39,789 nucleotides of DNA from NCBI GenBank assembly GCA_009379825.1, contig WHTA01000053.1, positions 1 through 39,789 of the forward strand, in the 5' to 3' direction. Under the pieces are notes generated by a model, which was not told the DNA's origin, did not search any database, and saw nothing but the letters and a program-made list of their open reading frames with translations. This document shows positions 24,582 through 33,830 of this stretch, piece after piece; position 1 is the stretch's first letter; every line of letters begins with the position of its first letter. The translations under genes were made by a program, and so were the position numbers. The stretch is from Streptosporangiales bacterium. Its GTDB lineage: Bacteria > Actinomycetota > Actinomycetes > Streptosporangiales > WHST01.

Positions 24582-26608
24582 GCGCGCTGGTCGGCGTCGA
24601 CGTCGGTGGCACGTTTACCGACGTCGTCCTGCTCGAGGACGGTGCGGTCCGGACGTCGAAGGTCCCTTCGGACGTGGTCGACCAGTCCAACGGTTTTCTC
24701 GGCGGACTGGAAGCAGCACAGGTGGACCACGGGTCGGTGCAGGCGGTCGTCCACGGCACGACGGTGGCCACCAATGCGCTGATCGAGCGGAAAGGGGCTC
24801 GTGTCGGCATCATCACGACGGCGGGCTTCCGCGACATACTCGAACTGCGCCGGCGTGACCGCGTCACGATCTACGGGCTCGGCGGTACGTTCAGCCCGAT
24901 CGTGCCGCGGGATCTGCGGCTGGAGGTCAAGGAACGGATGGCCGCGGACGGCACCGTGGTCACACCGCTCGACACCGGACAGGTCAGGGACGCCGGTGCC
25001 CAGCTGGTCGAAGCCGAGGTCGACGCGGTCGCGGTCATCTTCCTGCACTCGTACCTGAACCCGGAACACGAACGGGCCGCGGCTGCCGAGCTCGGTCGGC
25101 ACTGGCCCGATCTCACGGTCATCACCTCGTCAGAGGTCCTTCCGGTCTACGGCGAGTTCGAGCGCACGAGCACCACGGCGATTTCTGCCTACGTCCAACC
25201 GCTCATGGCGAGCTACCTGAGCCGGCTGAAGGACGGGCTCCGCGTCCGTGGCTATGAACGCGACCTCCTTGTCGTACAGTCCAACGGTGGCCTGGCGGAC
25301 TCGTCCGTCGCCGGGCGGCTCGCGGCCAACACGGTCCTTTCCGGTCCGGCTGCCGGCGTGGTCGCTGCCAACCACCTCGGGCAGGCCGCTGGCTTCTCGA
25401 ACGTCATCACCGCCGACATGGGCGGGACGAGCCTCGACACGGCAATCATCAAGGGCGGGCGGCTGCTCCTCAAGGCCCAGACAACGATCGACTTCGGTAT
25501 GCCACTCGCCCTGCCGATGCTCGACATCCAGACGGTCGGTGCGGGCGGCGGAAGCATCGCACGGGTCGGTGACGACCGGATCCTCACCGTGGGGCCCGAC
25601 AGCGCCGGCGCCCGACCGGGTCCCGCATGCTACGGACACGGCGGGACTCACCCGACCATCACCGATGCCAACCTGATCCTCGGCAGGCTGGGCGAAGCCA
25701 GTCCTCTCGGCTCGGAGAGCTCCGTGCGCCTCCACCTCGATCTGGCGGTCGCCGCCGTACGTACGAAGGTCGCGGAGCCACTCGGCCTGTCGGTCGTAGA
25801 CGCTGCGCTCGCGATCGTCGAGGTCGCCAACCTCAACACGGCAGGTGCGATTCGACTCCAGAGCGTCGAGAAGGGACTCGACCCTCGGGAGTTCGCGCTC
25901 GTGTCGTTCGGCGGCGCCGGCCCTCTCCATGCGGCCGCGCTGGTCGAAGAGCTCCAGATGCGAGCCGCCGTCGTCCCACTCTTCCCCGGGATCACCTCGG
26001 CGTTCGGGTGCATCATGTCCGACTTCAGGCACGACCTCAGCGAGACCGTGAACGTCGACCTGGACGACCTCGACGAGAAGGCGATCGCCGCTGTCTACGA
26101 CCGGCACCGAGTAGCCGGTACGGATCTGCTCGGGCAGGAAGGCATCAGTCCCACCATGGTGACCGTCACCTACGGCGCCGATCTCCTCTACGACGGGCAG
26201 ACGTACAACCTCAGCGTGTCATTGCCGAGCCACCAGCCGACACGGAACCAGTTTCGCGAGGCATTCGACGCGGCCTACTCAGCTCGGTTCGGATACACGC
26301 TGCAGAACTCGGTTCGGATCATGAACCTGACGACCACAGCGTTCGGGGCGAGGCCCCGGCTGGACATGGGCGCGATCGCGTCAGCAATTCTGCCGCCAGA
26401 CGGGAGCGTCAAGGCGCGCTCCTACCGGGAAGTACACCTGCGAAGCGGGGCACGCGAAGTACCGGTGTACGCCCGCTTCGACATCCCCATCGGAGCGACC
26501 TTCCCCGGGCCGGCCGTCGTCGACCAGGGAGACTCCACCCTCTTCCTCGACGAGGACCACCTCGCTGTCGTCGACACCCTTGGGAGCATCGTTGTCACTA
26601 GGAACTGA
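24578..26608 (+). CDS. Hydantoinase/oxoprolinase family protein, subunit A
   Basis: A 676-residue HyuA-type ATP-dependent subunit (N-methylhydantoinase A, 5-oxoprolinase alpha, acetone/acetophenone carboxylase relatives). Visible motifs: phosphate-binding GVDVGGTFTDVVLL at residues 6-19, HGTTVATNALIERKGARVGI, YVQPLMASYLSRL, VQSNGGLADSS, ADMGGTSLDTAIIKGG, GAGGGSIA, GPDSAGARPGPACYGHGG and FALVSFGGAGPLHAAALVEE. The family activates a cyclic amide or ketone carbonyl with ATP. It is coupled to the gene before it and overlaps hyuB. The exact substrate cannot be told from sequence. Confidence 0.92.
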   Translation: MSALVGVDVGGTFTDVVLLEDGAVRTSKVPSDVVDQSNGFLGGLEAAQVDHGSVQAVVHGTTVATNALIERKGARVGIITTAGFRDILELRRRDRVTIYGLGGTFSPIVPRDLRLEVKERMAADGTVVTPLDTGQVRDAGAQLVEAEVDAVAVIFLHSYLNPEHERAAAAELGRHWPDLTVITSSEVLPVYGEFERTSTTAISAYVQPLMASYLSRLKDGLRVRGYERDLLVVQSNGGLADSSVAGRLAANTVLSGPAAGVVAANHLGQAAGFSNVITADMGGTSLDTAIIKGGRLLLKAQTTIDFGMPLALPMLDIQTVGAGGGSIARVGDDRILTVGPDSAGARPGPACYGHGGTHPTITDANLILGRLGEASPLGSESSVRLHLDLAVAAVRTKVAEPLGLSVVDAALAIVEVANLNTAGAIRLQSVEKGLDPREFALVSFGGAGPLHAAALVEELQMRAAVVPLFPGITSAFGCIMSDFRHDLSETVNVDLDDLDEKAIAAVYDRHRVAGTDLLGQEGISPTMVTVTYGADLLYDGQTYNLSVSLPSHQPTRNQFREAFDAAYSARFGYTLQNSVRIMNLTTTAFGARPRLDMGAIASAILPPDGSVKARSYREVHLRSGAREVPVYARFDIPIGATFPGPAVVDQGDSTLFLDEDHLAVVDTLGSIVVTRN

Positions 26609-28301
26609 GCCACACGAGAGCGGAGTCGACCCGATCACCCTGGCCGTGGTCAAGGGCAGCCTCGAACAGATCACCAACGAGATGGACACCGCATACGCCA
26701 CGGCGTCCTTCTCACCGATCATCTCCGACGCGCTCGACCGCGCGAGCGGGATCTACCACGGCGACACGGGCGAGGTCATCGCCCAAGGGTCGACGGGCCT
26801 GCCTATCTTCATCGGTGTCATGCAGTACACGGTCCAGTCCGTGGTACAGGACATGCAGCTTCGCCCTGGCGACGTGTGCATAGTTAACGATCCCTTCGCG
26901 GGCGGCACCCATCTGATGGACGTCAAGATGGTTATGCCGTACTTCGACCCAGATGGCCGGTTGCTCTTCTACCTCGCCAACACCGGGCACTGGCCGGACA
27001 TCGGCGGGATGAGTCCCGGTGGCATCACTTCCACGGCGACCGAGACCTTCCAGGAAGGTATCCGGATCCCACCGATGCTGCTGTGCGATGGCGGCGTCGT
27101 GAACGAACAATTGGTCGAGATGATCCTCGCGAACGTTCGCGGCCGACCGTCGGACCGACGAGGAGACATCGCCGCTCAGCTCGCCTCGCTGAGGCTCGGC
27201 GCTGAGCGGCTCGACGGTCTCGTGCAACGCTACGGCGTCGAGTTGCTTCTGCGCTGCGTCGACGAAATGAACGCTCGCTCCGAGAACCTGATGCGGGAGC
27301 GGATCCGCTCGCTCCCCGACGGAACCTACTCGGCGATCGACTACATGGACAACGACGGCATCACCGACGAGCCGTTCGCGGTCGACCTCGACATCATCGT
27401 CGCTGACAGTGAGATGACATTCGACTTCGCGCGGTGCCGAGAAGAGGTCGACGGGCCGATGAACTGTCCGGTCTCCTCGACCATGACAGCCTGCCTCATC
27501 GGCATCAAGCACCTCTTCCCCGACGTCCTGGTCAACGGTGGCTGTTTGAAACCGCTGACGTTCCGCGTCCCCCACGGGTCCTTCCTCAACCCCACGTTCC
27601 CGAAACCGGTCGCTTCGTGCACGACGGAAGCCCCGCAACGGATCATCGACGTCATATTCAAGGCCCTCGACACCGCACTGCCGGAGAGCATTCCCGCCCC
27701 GAGCTTCTCCACCGGCTCACTGCATGCGATCACGGGCCGACACGACGGATACCAGTTCGCCTTCTTCAGCTACATGGGCGGCGGGTACGGAGGATCGGCC
27801 CAGCACGACGGTCTCGTCAACGGCGCGACGACCATCTCCGTCGCCATGGCCGCGGGCTTGGAGATCCAGGAGCAACGCTTTCCGATCCGCTACCTCGAGT
27901 ACTCGATACGCGAAGACTCCGAAGGTCCAGGAGTGCATCGCGGCGGCCCCGGCACCTGCGCGGCAATCGAGTTCCTGGGAGACAAAGGAAAGGTCTCCAT
28001 CATGGGAGACCGCGCCAAGTTCGGTCCCGGAGGATCCGCCGGCGGCACGGGCGCCGCGACTGCAGATCACACGATGACCCTTGGCGGACAGCACTGGCGC
28101 CCACCGATGGGCGCCAAGGCGGAGAACATCCCGCTCCGCCGCGGGGATGTCATCACCATGCGGACACCTGGCGGCGGCGGCTGGGGACCACCCGGTCAGC
28201 GCGACCGAGCCGCCGTCGAGCGCGACGTCCGCCTCGGCTACATCAGCCAGGAAAAGGCACAACAAGACTACGGGTTGGATACCGACCATGCCGCTGTCTG
28301 A
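26592..28301 (+). CDS. Hydantoinase/oxoprolinase family protein, subunit B
   Basis: A 569-residue HyuB-type partner of the preceding subunit. Markers: DPITLAVVKGSLEQITNEMD at the N-terminus, GDVCIVNDPFAGGTHLMDVK with metal-site residues, YLANTGHWPDIGGMSPGG, FDFARCREEVDGPMNCPVSS, AFFSYMGGGYGGSAQHDG, and the Gly-rich end TPGGGGWGPPGQRDRAAVER. TTG 26592 is chosen because GGGAG lies 5 bp upstream; TTG 26580 has no ribosome site. It overlaps hyuA by 17 bp, indicating strict co-translation of the two subunits. Confidence 0.92.
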   Translation: MSLGTEPHESGVDPITLAVVKGSLEQITNEMDTAYATASFSPIISDALDRASGIYHGDTGEVIAQGSTGLPIFIGVMQYTVQSVVQDMQLRPGDVCIVNDPFAGGTHLMDVKMVMPYFDPDGRLLFYLANTGHWPDIGGMSPGGITSTATETFQEGIRIPPMLLCDGGVVNEQLVEMILANVRGRPSDRRGDIAAQLASLRLGAERLDGLVQRYGVELLLRCVDEMNARSENLMRERIRSLPDGTYSAIDYMDNDGITDEPFAVDLDIIVADSEMTFDFARCREEVDGPMNCPVSSTMTACLIGIKHLFPDVLVNGGCLKPLTFRVPHGSFLNPTFPKPVASCTTEAPQRIIDVIFKALDTALPESIPAPSFSTGSLHAITGRHDGYQFAFFSYMGGGYGGSAQHDGLVNGATTISVAMAAGLEIQEQRFPIRYLEYSIREDSEGPGVHRGGPGTCAAIEFLGDKGKVSIMGDRAKFGPGGSAGGTGAATADHTMTLGGQHWRPPMGAKAENIPLRRGDVITMRTPGGGGWGPPGQRDRAAVERDVRLGYISQEKAQQDYGLDTDHAAV

Positions 28302-28395
28302 TACCGAACAGCAGCGGACAGCCTCGCTGGCGAGGCGACGCTACGGGGAACCAACGTCCGGCAACTCAGGCCCTGCTCTCGCACTCAAGGGGTAA
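28288..28395 (+). CDS. Possible 35-aa protein after hyuB
   Basis: A 35-codon frame from ATG 28288 overlaps the hyuB stop by 14 bp and ends at 28395, 2 bp before the transporter ATG, filling the otherwise non-coding gap exactly. The product (SDTEQQRTASLARRRYGEPT, then SGNSGPALALKG) is polar and basic in the middle. No family recognised. The tight fit in a coupled operon is the main support; the ribosome site is weak (GGAT). Confidence 0.35.
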   Translation: MPLSDTEQQRTASLARRRYGEPTSGNSGPALALKG

Positions 28396-28397
28396 GC

Positions 28398-29760
28398 ATG
28401 TCCAGGCCAGAAGACAGCATGTTAGACCGTACCGCCGGCGCTAGCAGTGGGATTCGACGAACCCTCGTCGCGAGTGGCGTCGGAACGGTCATCGAGTGGT
28501 TCGACTTCTTCGTATTCGCATCCCTGTCGACGCTCGTGCTCGGAAGGCTCTTCTTCCCCGAGACCGACCCCGTAGCCGCCACCCTCCTCGGCTTGTCGAC
28601 GTTCACCGTCGGATATGTCGCGCGCCCCCTCGGCGGCATCATATTCGGACACCTCGGCGACCGGCTCGGCCGCAAGAACACCCTCGTGTGGACCCTCTCG
28701 ATCATGGGAGTAGCCACATTGCTGATCGCATTTCTTCCTACGTATGCGATGGCCGGGGTCATCTCTACCGTACTGCTCGTATTGCTCCGCATCGCCCAAG
28801 GAATCGCCCTGGGTGGCGAGTACGGTGGCGCCGCGATCATCGTCGCCGAACACGCGCACTCGTCCCGTCGGCGCGGCCTGTTCGGGAGCATTCTCAACGC
28901 CTGTGCGTCGGTCGGCTTCCTGTTGTCATCAGGACTGGTCGCCCTGTTGCTCGCCGTCACCACCGATGCGCAGTTCGATTCCTGGGGCTGGCGGATCCCG
29001 TTCGTCATCAGCGCACTCCTCCTGGCTGTCGGCGTCTACATTCGCAAGCGAGTCGCCGCTCTTCGAGGTCACCGAGCAACTGAAGGGCAAGCGCCGGATG
29101 CCCCTCGCCGCACTCCTCCGTATGCAGCCCTGGAACCTTGTTGTGGCAACGGTTGGGATCCTTACGACACTGGTGTTCTACTACCTCGCCCTCGTCTTCA
29201 TCGTGCCCTACGGCACGCAGCACGCCGGCGTGGACGAGTCCGTGGCCGTCCTGAGCATCACCATCGCGCAGTGCGTGTACATCCCCTCCACCATCCTCTG
29301 GGGCGCCGCATCCGACCGACTCGGCCGCCGCCGCACCATCGCCATCGGTGCCGCAGGCTGCGGCGCGTGGGTGTTCCTCTTCTTCCCGCTCGTGAACTCG
29401 GGCAACCAGGTTCTCTTCGTCCTGGCGCTCTGCGTGCTCCTCTTCTTCGTCGGGGCGACCTGGGGTCCACAGGGCGGGTTCCTGCCCGAGCTCTTCCGCA
29501 CCCAGGTGCGCTACACCGGAGTATCGGTGGGCTACCAGGTGTCATCCACCATCGCCGCGTTCACTCCCATGGCCGGACTCGCCCTGATCGGCACCTTCGG
29601 GTCGTGGACGCCCGTAGCCACGATCGCGAGCGGAACAGCGATCTTGACGATGCTCGCGCTGCTCACCGTCACAGAGACCGCGCGACTGCCCCTCCGGCTC
29701 GCACTGGACGAGCCGGGCGACCAGGAGGAGTTGCAACACGCAGAAGAATCGGCGTCGTGA
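28398..29760 (+). pseudogene. MHS-type MFS transporter with one frameshift
   Basis: Metabolite:H+ symporter family (KgtP/ProP-like). Frame one has GTVIEWFDFFVFASLSTLVL, VARPLGGIIFGHLGDRLGRK and RIAQGIALGGEYGGAAIIVA, up to about 29050 (YIRKR). The second half, ESPLFEVTEQLKGKRRMPLA, LWGAASDRLGRRRTIAIGAA, LPELFRTQVRYTGVSVGYQV, is in another frame to 29760. Joining them gives about 454 residues with twelve membrane segments, as expected. Because every other operon gene is intact, the two-base loss or one-base gain near 29052 may be an assembly error. It would import the hyu substrate. Confidence 0.75.
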
Positions 29761-29776
29761 TGGCGTGGTCGTGAGG

Positions 29777-30361
29777 TCAGGCGCCGGTGACGACCCGGAT
29801 GAAGGTGACCGGGTCGGCCTCTTCGTTGAGGTAGGCGTACTCCTGGTCGCTGGCGATGATGCAGGTCTGCCCGGGCGCCAGCACCTGGGCCCCGGCCTCC
29901 AGCACCAGGGTCAGGCGCCCGGAGAGGACGTGGTGGATCTCCTGTGCGCGGGGCCGATCGGGCTCGGCGTCGTAACGGCCGCCGGGTGCGAGGGTCCAGC
30001 GCCACAGTTCGGCTCGCGGGTCCTGGGTCGCGCCAAGCAACAGCGCGTGGCTACCGTCCGGCGCCTGCCAGACGAGCGTCCCCGCCACCTCCGTGGGTAC
30101 CGCGTCGTCCTCGGGCAGGGCCAGTGCGGCGAAGTCGGTGTCCAGGGCGTGCGCGACTCGGTCGACGGTCGCGAGGCTGGGGTTGGCCTGGCCGAGCTCG
30201 ATCTGGGTGAGCATCCGCCGGCTGACCGTGCTGGCCTCGGCCAGGTGCTGCACGCTCCAGCCGCGCTGCCTACGCAGCGCCCGGACGCGCCCGCCGATCC
30301 GGATGACGAACTGCGGCGCGGTGTTGCTGATGGTGCTCCCGTCACTGCCCACGATGGGCAT
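29777..30361 (-). CDS. XRE-cupin transcriptional regulator
   Basis: A 194-residue regulator with an N-terminal HTH_3 domain (GGRVRALRRQRGWSVQHLAE, SRRMLTQIELGQANPSLATV) and a C-terminal cupin (EIHHVLSGRLTLVLEAGAQV, LAPGQTCIIASDQEYAYLNE). Such proteins (PuuR/SutR type) usually respond to a small metabolite bound in the cupin. The ATG at 30361 is the first Met that leaves the HTH properly placed; the longer frame to 30802 is a shadow of the aminotransferase gene. Divergent orientation and the palindrome at 30399 suggest that it controls the aminotransferase. Confidence 0.88.
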   Translation of the reverse strand: MPIVGSDGSTISNTAPQFVIRIGGRVRALRRQRGWSVQHLAEASTVSRRMLTQIELGQANPSLATVDRVAHALDTDFAALALPEDDAVPTEVAGTLVWQAPDGSHALLLGATQDPRAELWRWTLAPGGRYDAEPDRPRAQEIHHVLSGRLTLVLEAGAQVLAPGQTCIIASDQEYAYLNEEADPVTFIRVVTGA

Positions 30362-30398
30362 GATAGTGCACACCGGCGTTTGCCAGGGCACTGTGCGA

Positions 30399-30410
30399 GC
30401 AATATATTGC
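30399..30410. promoter_or_regulatory. Palindromic site, candidate XRE-cupin operator
   Basis: GCAATATATTGC is a perfect 12-bp AT-rich palindrome, 5 bp before the aminotransferase ATG and within the 54-bp gap shared with the divergent regulator. In this GC-rich window such a site is conspicuous. A repressor bound here would block both translation-proximal transcription and the regulator promoter. Confidence 0.6.
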
Positions 30411-30415
30411 CCATC

Positions 30416-31588
30416 ATGAAGATCCGTGAGTTCGCTGTCGAGCAGTGGATGAACCAGTACGAGGAGACCTGCCGGTACAACCTGGCCGAGACCTGCGTCC
30501 GCTCGCTCACCACCGGTGAGTTGCTGGCCCTCTCCGACCGACGCGAGGCGGTGCTGACCGATCTGGAGACCACCCCGCTCACCTACGGGCCGATCCCTGG
30601 CAGCCCGCGCCTGCGCGGGCTGGTCGCGGGCCTGTACTCGGCCCAGGGGCCGGACAACGTCCTGATCACCCACGGGGCGATCGGTGCGAACGCGCTCGTG
30701 CACGCCACCCTCGTCGAGCCGGGCGACCACGTCGTGGCCGTGGTCCCCACCTACCAACAGCACTACTCCATCCCGGACAGCTACGGCGCCAGGGTCGACC
30801 ACCTCGCATTGCGCGAGGAGGACGGCTGGCTACCCGACCTGGACGAGCTCGACCGCCTGGTTACCACCGGCACCCGGCTCATCGCGGTCAACAACCCGAA
30901 CAACCCCACGGGTGCACTCATCGACGAGTCCGGGCTGGCCCGTATCGCCGCGATCGCGGACCGCGCGGGGGCGTGGGTGCTGGGCGACGAGGTCTACCGA
31001 GGCGTGGACCAAAGCGGTGACGGGTTCACCACCTCGATCGCCGACCTCTACGAGCGCGGCATCTCCACCGGCAGCATGTCCAAGCCGTACTCACTGGCCG
31101 GGCTGCGCCTGGGCTGGATCGTCGGCCCGAGCGGGCTGCTCGCCGAAGTCGCCACACACCGGGACTACACGACGATCAGCGTCGGACGCGTCGACGACCT
31201 CCTCGCCTGCGTCGCGCTGGAGAACACGGACGCGATCCTCGCCCGCTCCCACCAGATCACCCGCACCAACCTGGCCATCCTGGACGAGTGGGTCAACAGC
31301 CGCGACGACATCAGCTACGTGCGACCGGCCTCCGGCACCACCGCACTGCTGCGCTACGACGCCCTGATCGGCTCCTACGAGCTCTGCACCCGCCTGCTCG
31401 AGCAAACCGGCGTGATGTTCACCCCAGGCGCCGCGTTCGACATCGAACACACCGTACGCATCGGGTTCGCCGACGACACTCAGACCCTGCACACCGGCCT
31501 GCACCTGGTCGGCCAGTTCCTCGACCAACTCGGTGAGCGCGCAGGGCATCTCCGGGAGGTGATCGAGCCTCCATGCGCATCGTGGTGA
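30416..31588 (+). CDS. PLP-dependent class I/II aminotransferase
   Basis: A 390-residue fold-type I enzyme. Key residues: NNPNNPTGA with N163, D191 and Y194 in LGDEVYRG, the Schiff-base lysine K223 in STGSMSKPYSLAGLRLGW, and a C-terminal substrate Arg in VRIGFADD. The N-terminus (FAVEQWMNQYEETCRYNLAE, TCVRSLTTGELL) resembles a subgroup that includes capreomycidine synthase-like enzymes, so a beta/gamma-replacement or cyclising reaction is possible besides plain transamination. ATG 30416 lies just after the palindrome. Its end overlaps the start of a broken FAD enzyme. Confidence 0.88.
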   Translation: MKIREFAVEQWMNQYEETCRYNLAETCVRSLTTGELLALSDRREAVLTDLETTPLTYGPIPGSPRLRGLVAGLYSAQGPDNVLITHGAIGANALVHATLVEPGDHVVAVVPTYQQHYSIPDSYGARVDHLALREEDGWLPDLDELDRLVTTGTRLIAVNNPNNPTGALIDESGLARIAAIADRAGAWVLGDEVYRGVDQSGDGFTTSIADLYERGISTGSMSKPYSLAGLRLGWIVGPSGLLAEVATHRDYTTISVGRVDDLLACVALENTDAILARSHQITRTNLAILDEWVNSRDDISYVRPASGTTALLRYDALIGSYELCTRLLEQTGVMFTPGAAFDIEHTVRIGFADDTQTLHTGLHLVGQFLDQLGERAGHLREVIEPPCASW

Positions 31589-32706
31589 TCGGCGGCAGCG
31601 CGGCGGGGCTGGGTGCGGCACTGTGCTCGCGCGGGACGGCCATCAGGTCGAGGTGCTCGACCGGGACGCGCTGGCGCCTGCGTCCGATCTGGAGACCGCG
31701 GCGAGCTCTGCGTTCCGTCCGGCCGCACCGCAGGTGGCACAGCTACACGCAGTGATCCCATGCGGCCGGCTGCTGTTGCGCGACCGGCTGCCGGACGTCT
31801 ACACGGCACTACTCGACGCCGGCGCTGCGGAGTCACCGGTGACCAACCGGATGCCTCCCACCGTGACCGATCGGCTGCCCCGCCCCGGCGATGACGACCT
31901 GACACGCCTGCAGACGCGCCGATCCACCTTCGACTGGGGTGCTGCGTGCGGCTGTGCGGGGAGAGCCGGGCGACCGGACTGCTCGTCCACGCCGGTGATC
32001 CACCACGCGTGGCCGGGGTGCGCACCACCCACGGCGACCGCCAAGCAGATGTCGTCATCGACGCGTCCGGGCGGCGCTCGCCGATCGGCGCCTGGCTGGA
32101 GCACGAGGCGGTCGGGCAGAGCGACCGGATCGAGTCCGAGTGCGGGCTCAGCTACTACACCCGCCGCTACCGCCCGCGGCCAGGCGCGACCTGGCCGGAG
32201 CCGCGCCGGCTGTCGCCGCCGCACTTCGGGCTGGTCGTGTGCACCGCCGACAACGACATGCTCTCGGTGGCGGTCTGCCCCGCGACCGAGGACCGGACGC
32301 TGCGTGCGTGATCCCCATGTTGCGGGAATGGCGTGCGGCCGGCCGCCCGATCACCGACGTACGAGGGATGGCCGGGCTACGCGTACTGCTGCGGCGGCTC
32401 GTCATCGACGGCGGGCCCGTGGCGCTTGGGCGCCACGTGATCGGCGATGCCGCGTATCACATGAACCCCACGTTGGGCCGTGGTCTGTCGATGGCGCTGC
32501 AGGGCGCGGTCCGGGTGACCGATGCGATCCGGCAGCACCCGGAGGCGCCGTACGACCAGGCGATGGCGGTGGACGCCGCGGCTCGCGGAGCAGACGCAGC
32601 TGGACACGCGAGCAGCCACCGCCGACGCCGGATCCGGCCGACGGCGTGCTCCGCCGCCGGCGCCACCTCCCGGCCAGCCCTGCTCTACGCGATGATGTCG
32701 GCATGA
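31573..32706 (+). pseudogene. FAD-dependent monooxygenase-like protein, frameshifted
   Basis: The ATG at 31573 opens a FAD-binding Rossmann motif (MRIVVIGGSAAGLGAALCS); the frame shifts at about 31620 to ARDGHQVEVLDRDALAPASD, again near 31945 to ADVVIDASGRRSPIGAWLEH, and near 32310 to LGRHVIGDAAYHMNPTLGRG with LSMALQGAVRVTDAIRQHPE, the second FAD motif of aromatic hydroxylase/epoxidase-type flavoproteins. At least three lesions are needed. It overlaps the aminotransferase stop, so it was once the second gene of that operon. Confidence 0.75.
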
Positions 32707-32767
32707 ACTCGACCGGAGTCGTCCTCGGCGGCATGCTGTAACGGAAGTCGAGAACCGGTGGAGGTGG

Positions 32768-33830
32768 CCGTCCGTTGACGGGTTGGCGGCGGCGTCCGAG
32801 CTGAGCAGGCTCGGGTGCCTGGTGACGGTGCTGGAGGCGAGGGATCGGGTCGGTGGTCGGGTCTGGTCGCACGCGCTGGACAACGGTGTTGTCATCGAGC
32901 GTGGCGGCGAGTTCGTCTCCGGCCGGCACGACACGAACCGTCGAGGCTCTCGGGCTGCGCTTCGTACGCCAGGGCTGTGACTTCGACCGCCGTGAGCCGG
33001 CCGACGGCGACGTGCCGGATGCGGAAGCGGCACGCGACGTCGGGGAGACGATCACCACCAGACTGGCGTACGGTAGCGCGGACTTCTCCGTCGCCGAGGA
33101 CTATGCGTACGTGCTGACCGCACCGGCGGGTGCTGCCGCGCACCGGCGGCTGGCGACCTCGACGACGTTCCCGCTCGACTCGGTGAGCGCTCGCTGGTAC
33201 GCGACGCACGCCGCCGGTGGGAACCAGCGCATCGCCATCGAGCTCGCGCGGACGCTCCCGGAACCCGTACGCACCGGCACTGCTGTCACCCGGGTCGACG
33301 TGTCACCGGCGCTCACGGGCGAACTCGACGACGCGCTCGGCACGCTGGGCTTCGGGGACGCGGCGAAGCTGCACCTGCCGATCGGTGCCGGGGCCACACC
33401 AAGGAGCGTCCAGGCCGGTGGGCCGTGGTGGACGTGGAACCGGCTCGGTAGCGACGCACTGCCGGAGGCGGCACTCAACGCCTTCGCCGGCGGCTCGACC
33501 GTCCTCGATGAGCTCGGTGTCGGCGACGGTCCGGCGCGCTGGGCCGAGGCGGCAGCGACGATCCGTCCGGACGTGACCGCGCAACGGCCCGCGCTGCTCA
33601 CCCACTGGGGCGCGGAACAGTGGAGCCAGGGCTCGTACTCCACCCGCTTGGTCGGCTGGACCGACGACCACGTGCGTACCCTCAAGCACACGCACGGACG
33701 TATGGTGCTCGCGGGACAGGTGAACACACCGACGCACACGGCGCCACCATGGACGCCGCACTGCGTTCCGGCCAACGGGCGGCAGTCGCCGTCCATGACC
33801 TCCGATGCCGTACCTGAGCTCAGCGGAAGG
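32768..33830 (+). pseudogene. Flavin amine oxidase-like protein, broken
   Basis: Lacks the first glycine-rich FAD motif but continues with LAAASELSRLGCLVTVLEAR and DRVGGRVWSHALDNGVVIER (ExxxRxGGR motif of amine oxidases). A shift near 32940 leads to EALGLRFVRQGCDFDRREPA, and after an internal deletion the C-terminal GYSTRLVGW-like part LTHWGAEQWSQGSYSTRL appears. A final shift near 33745 gives ATMDAALRSGQRAAVAV, the usual C-terminal FAD contact. It is a pseudogene of a FAD-dependent amine oxidase family, converging on the sulfatase gene. Confidence 0.75.

Noticed and set aside
25130-27638. Minus-strand frames of 300 or more codons opposite hyuA and hyuB
   Set aside because: High-GC shadow frames; the plus strand carries continuous family motifs.
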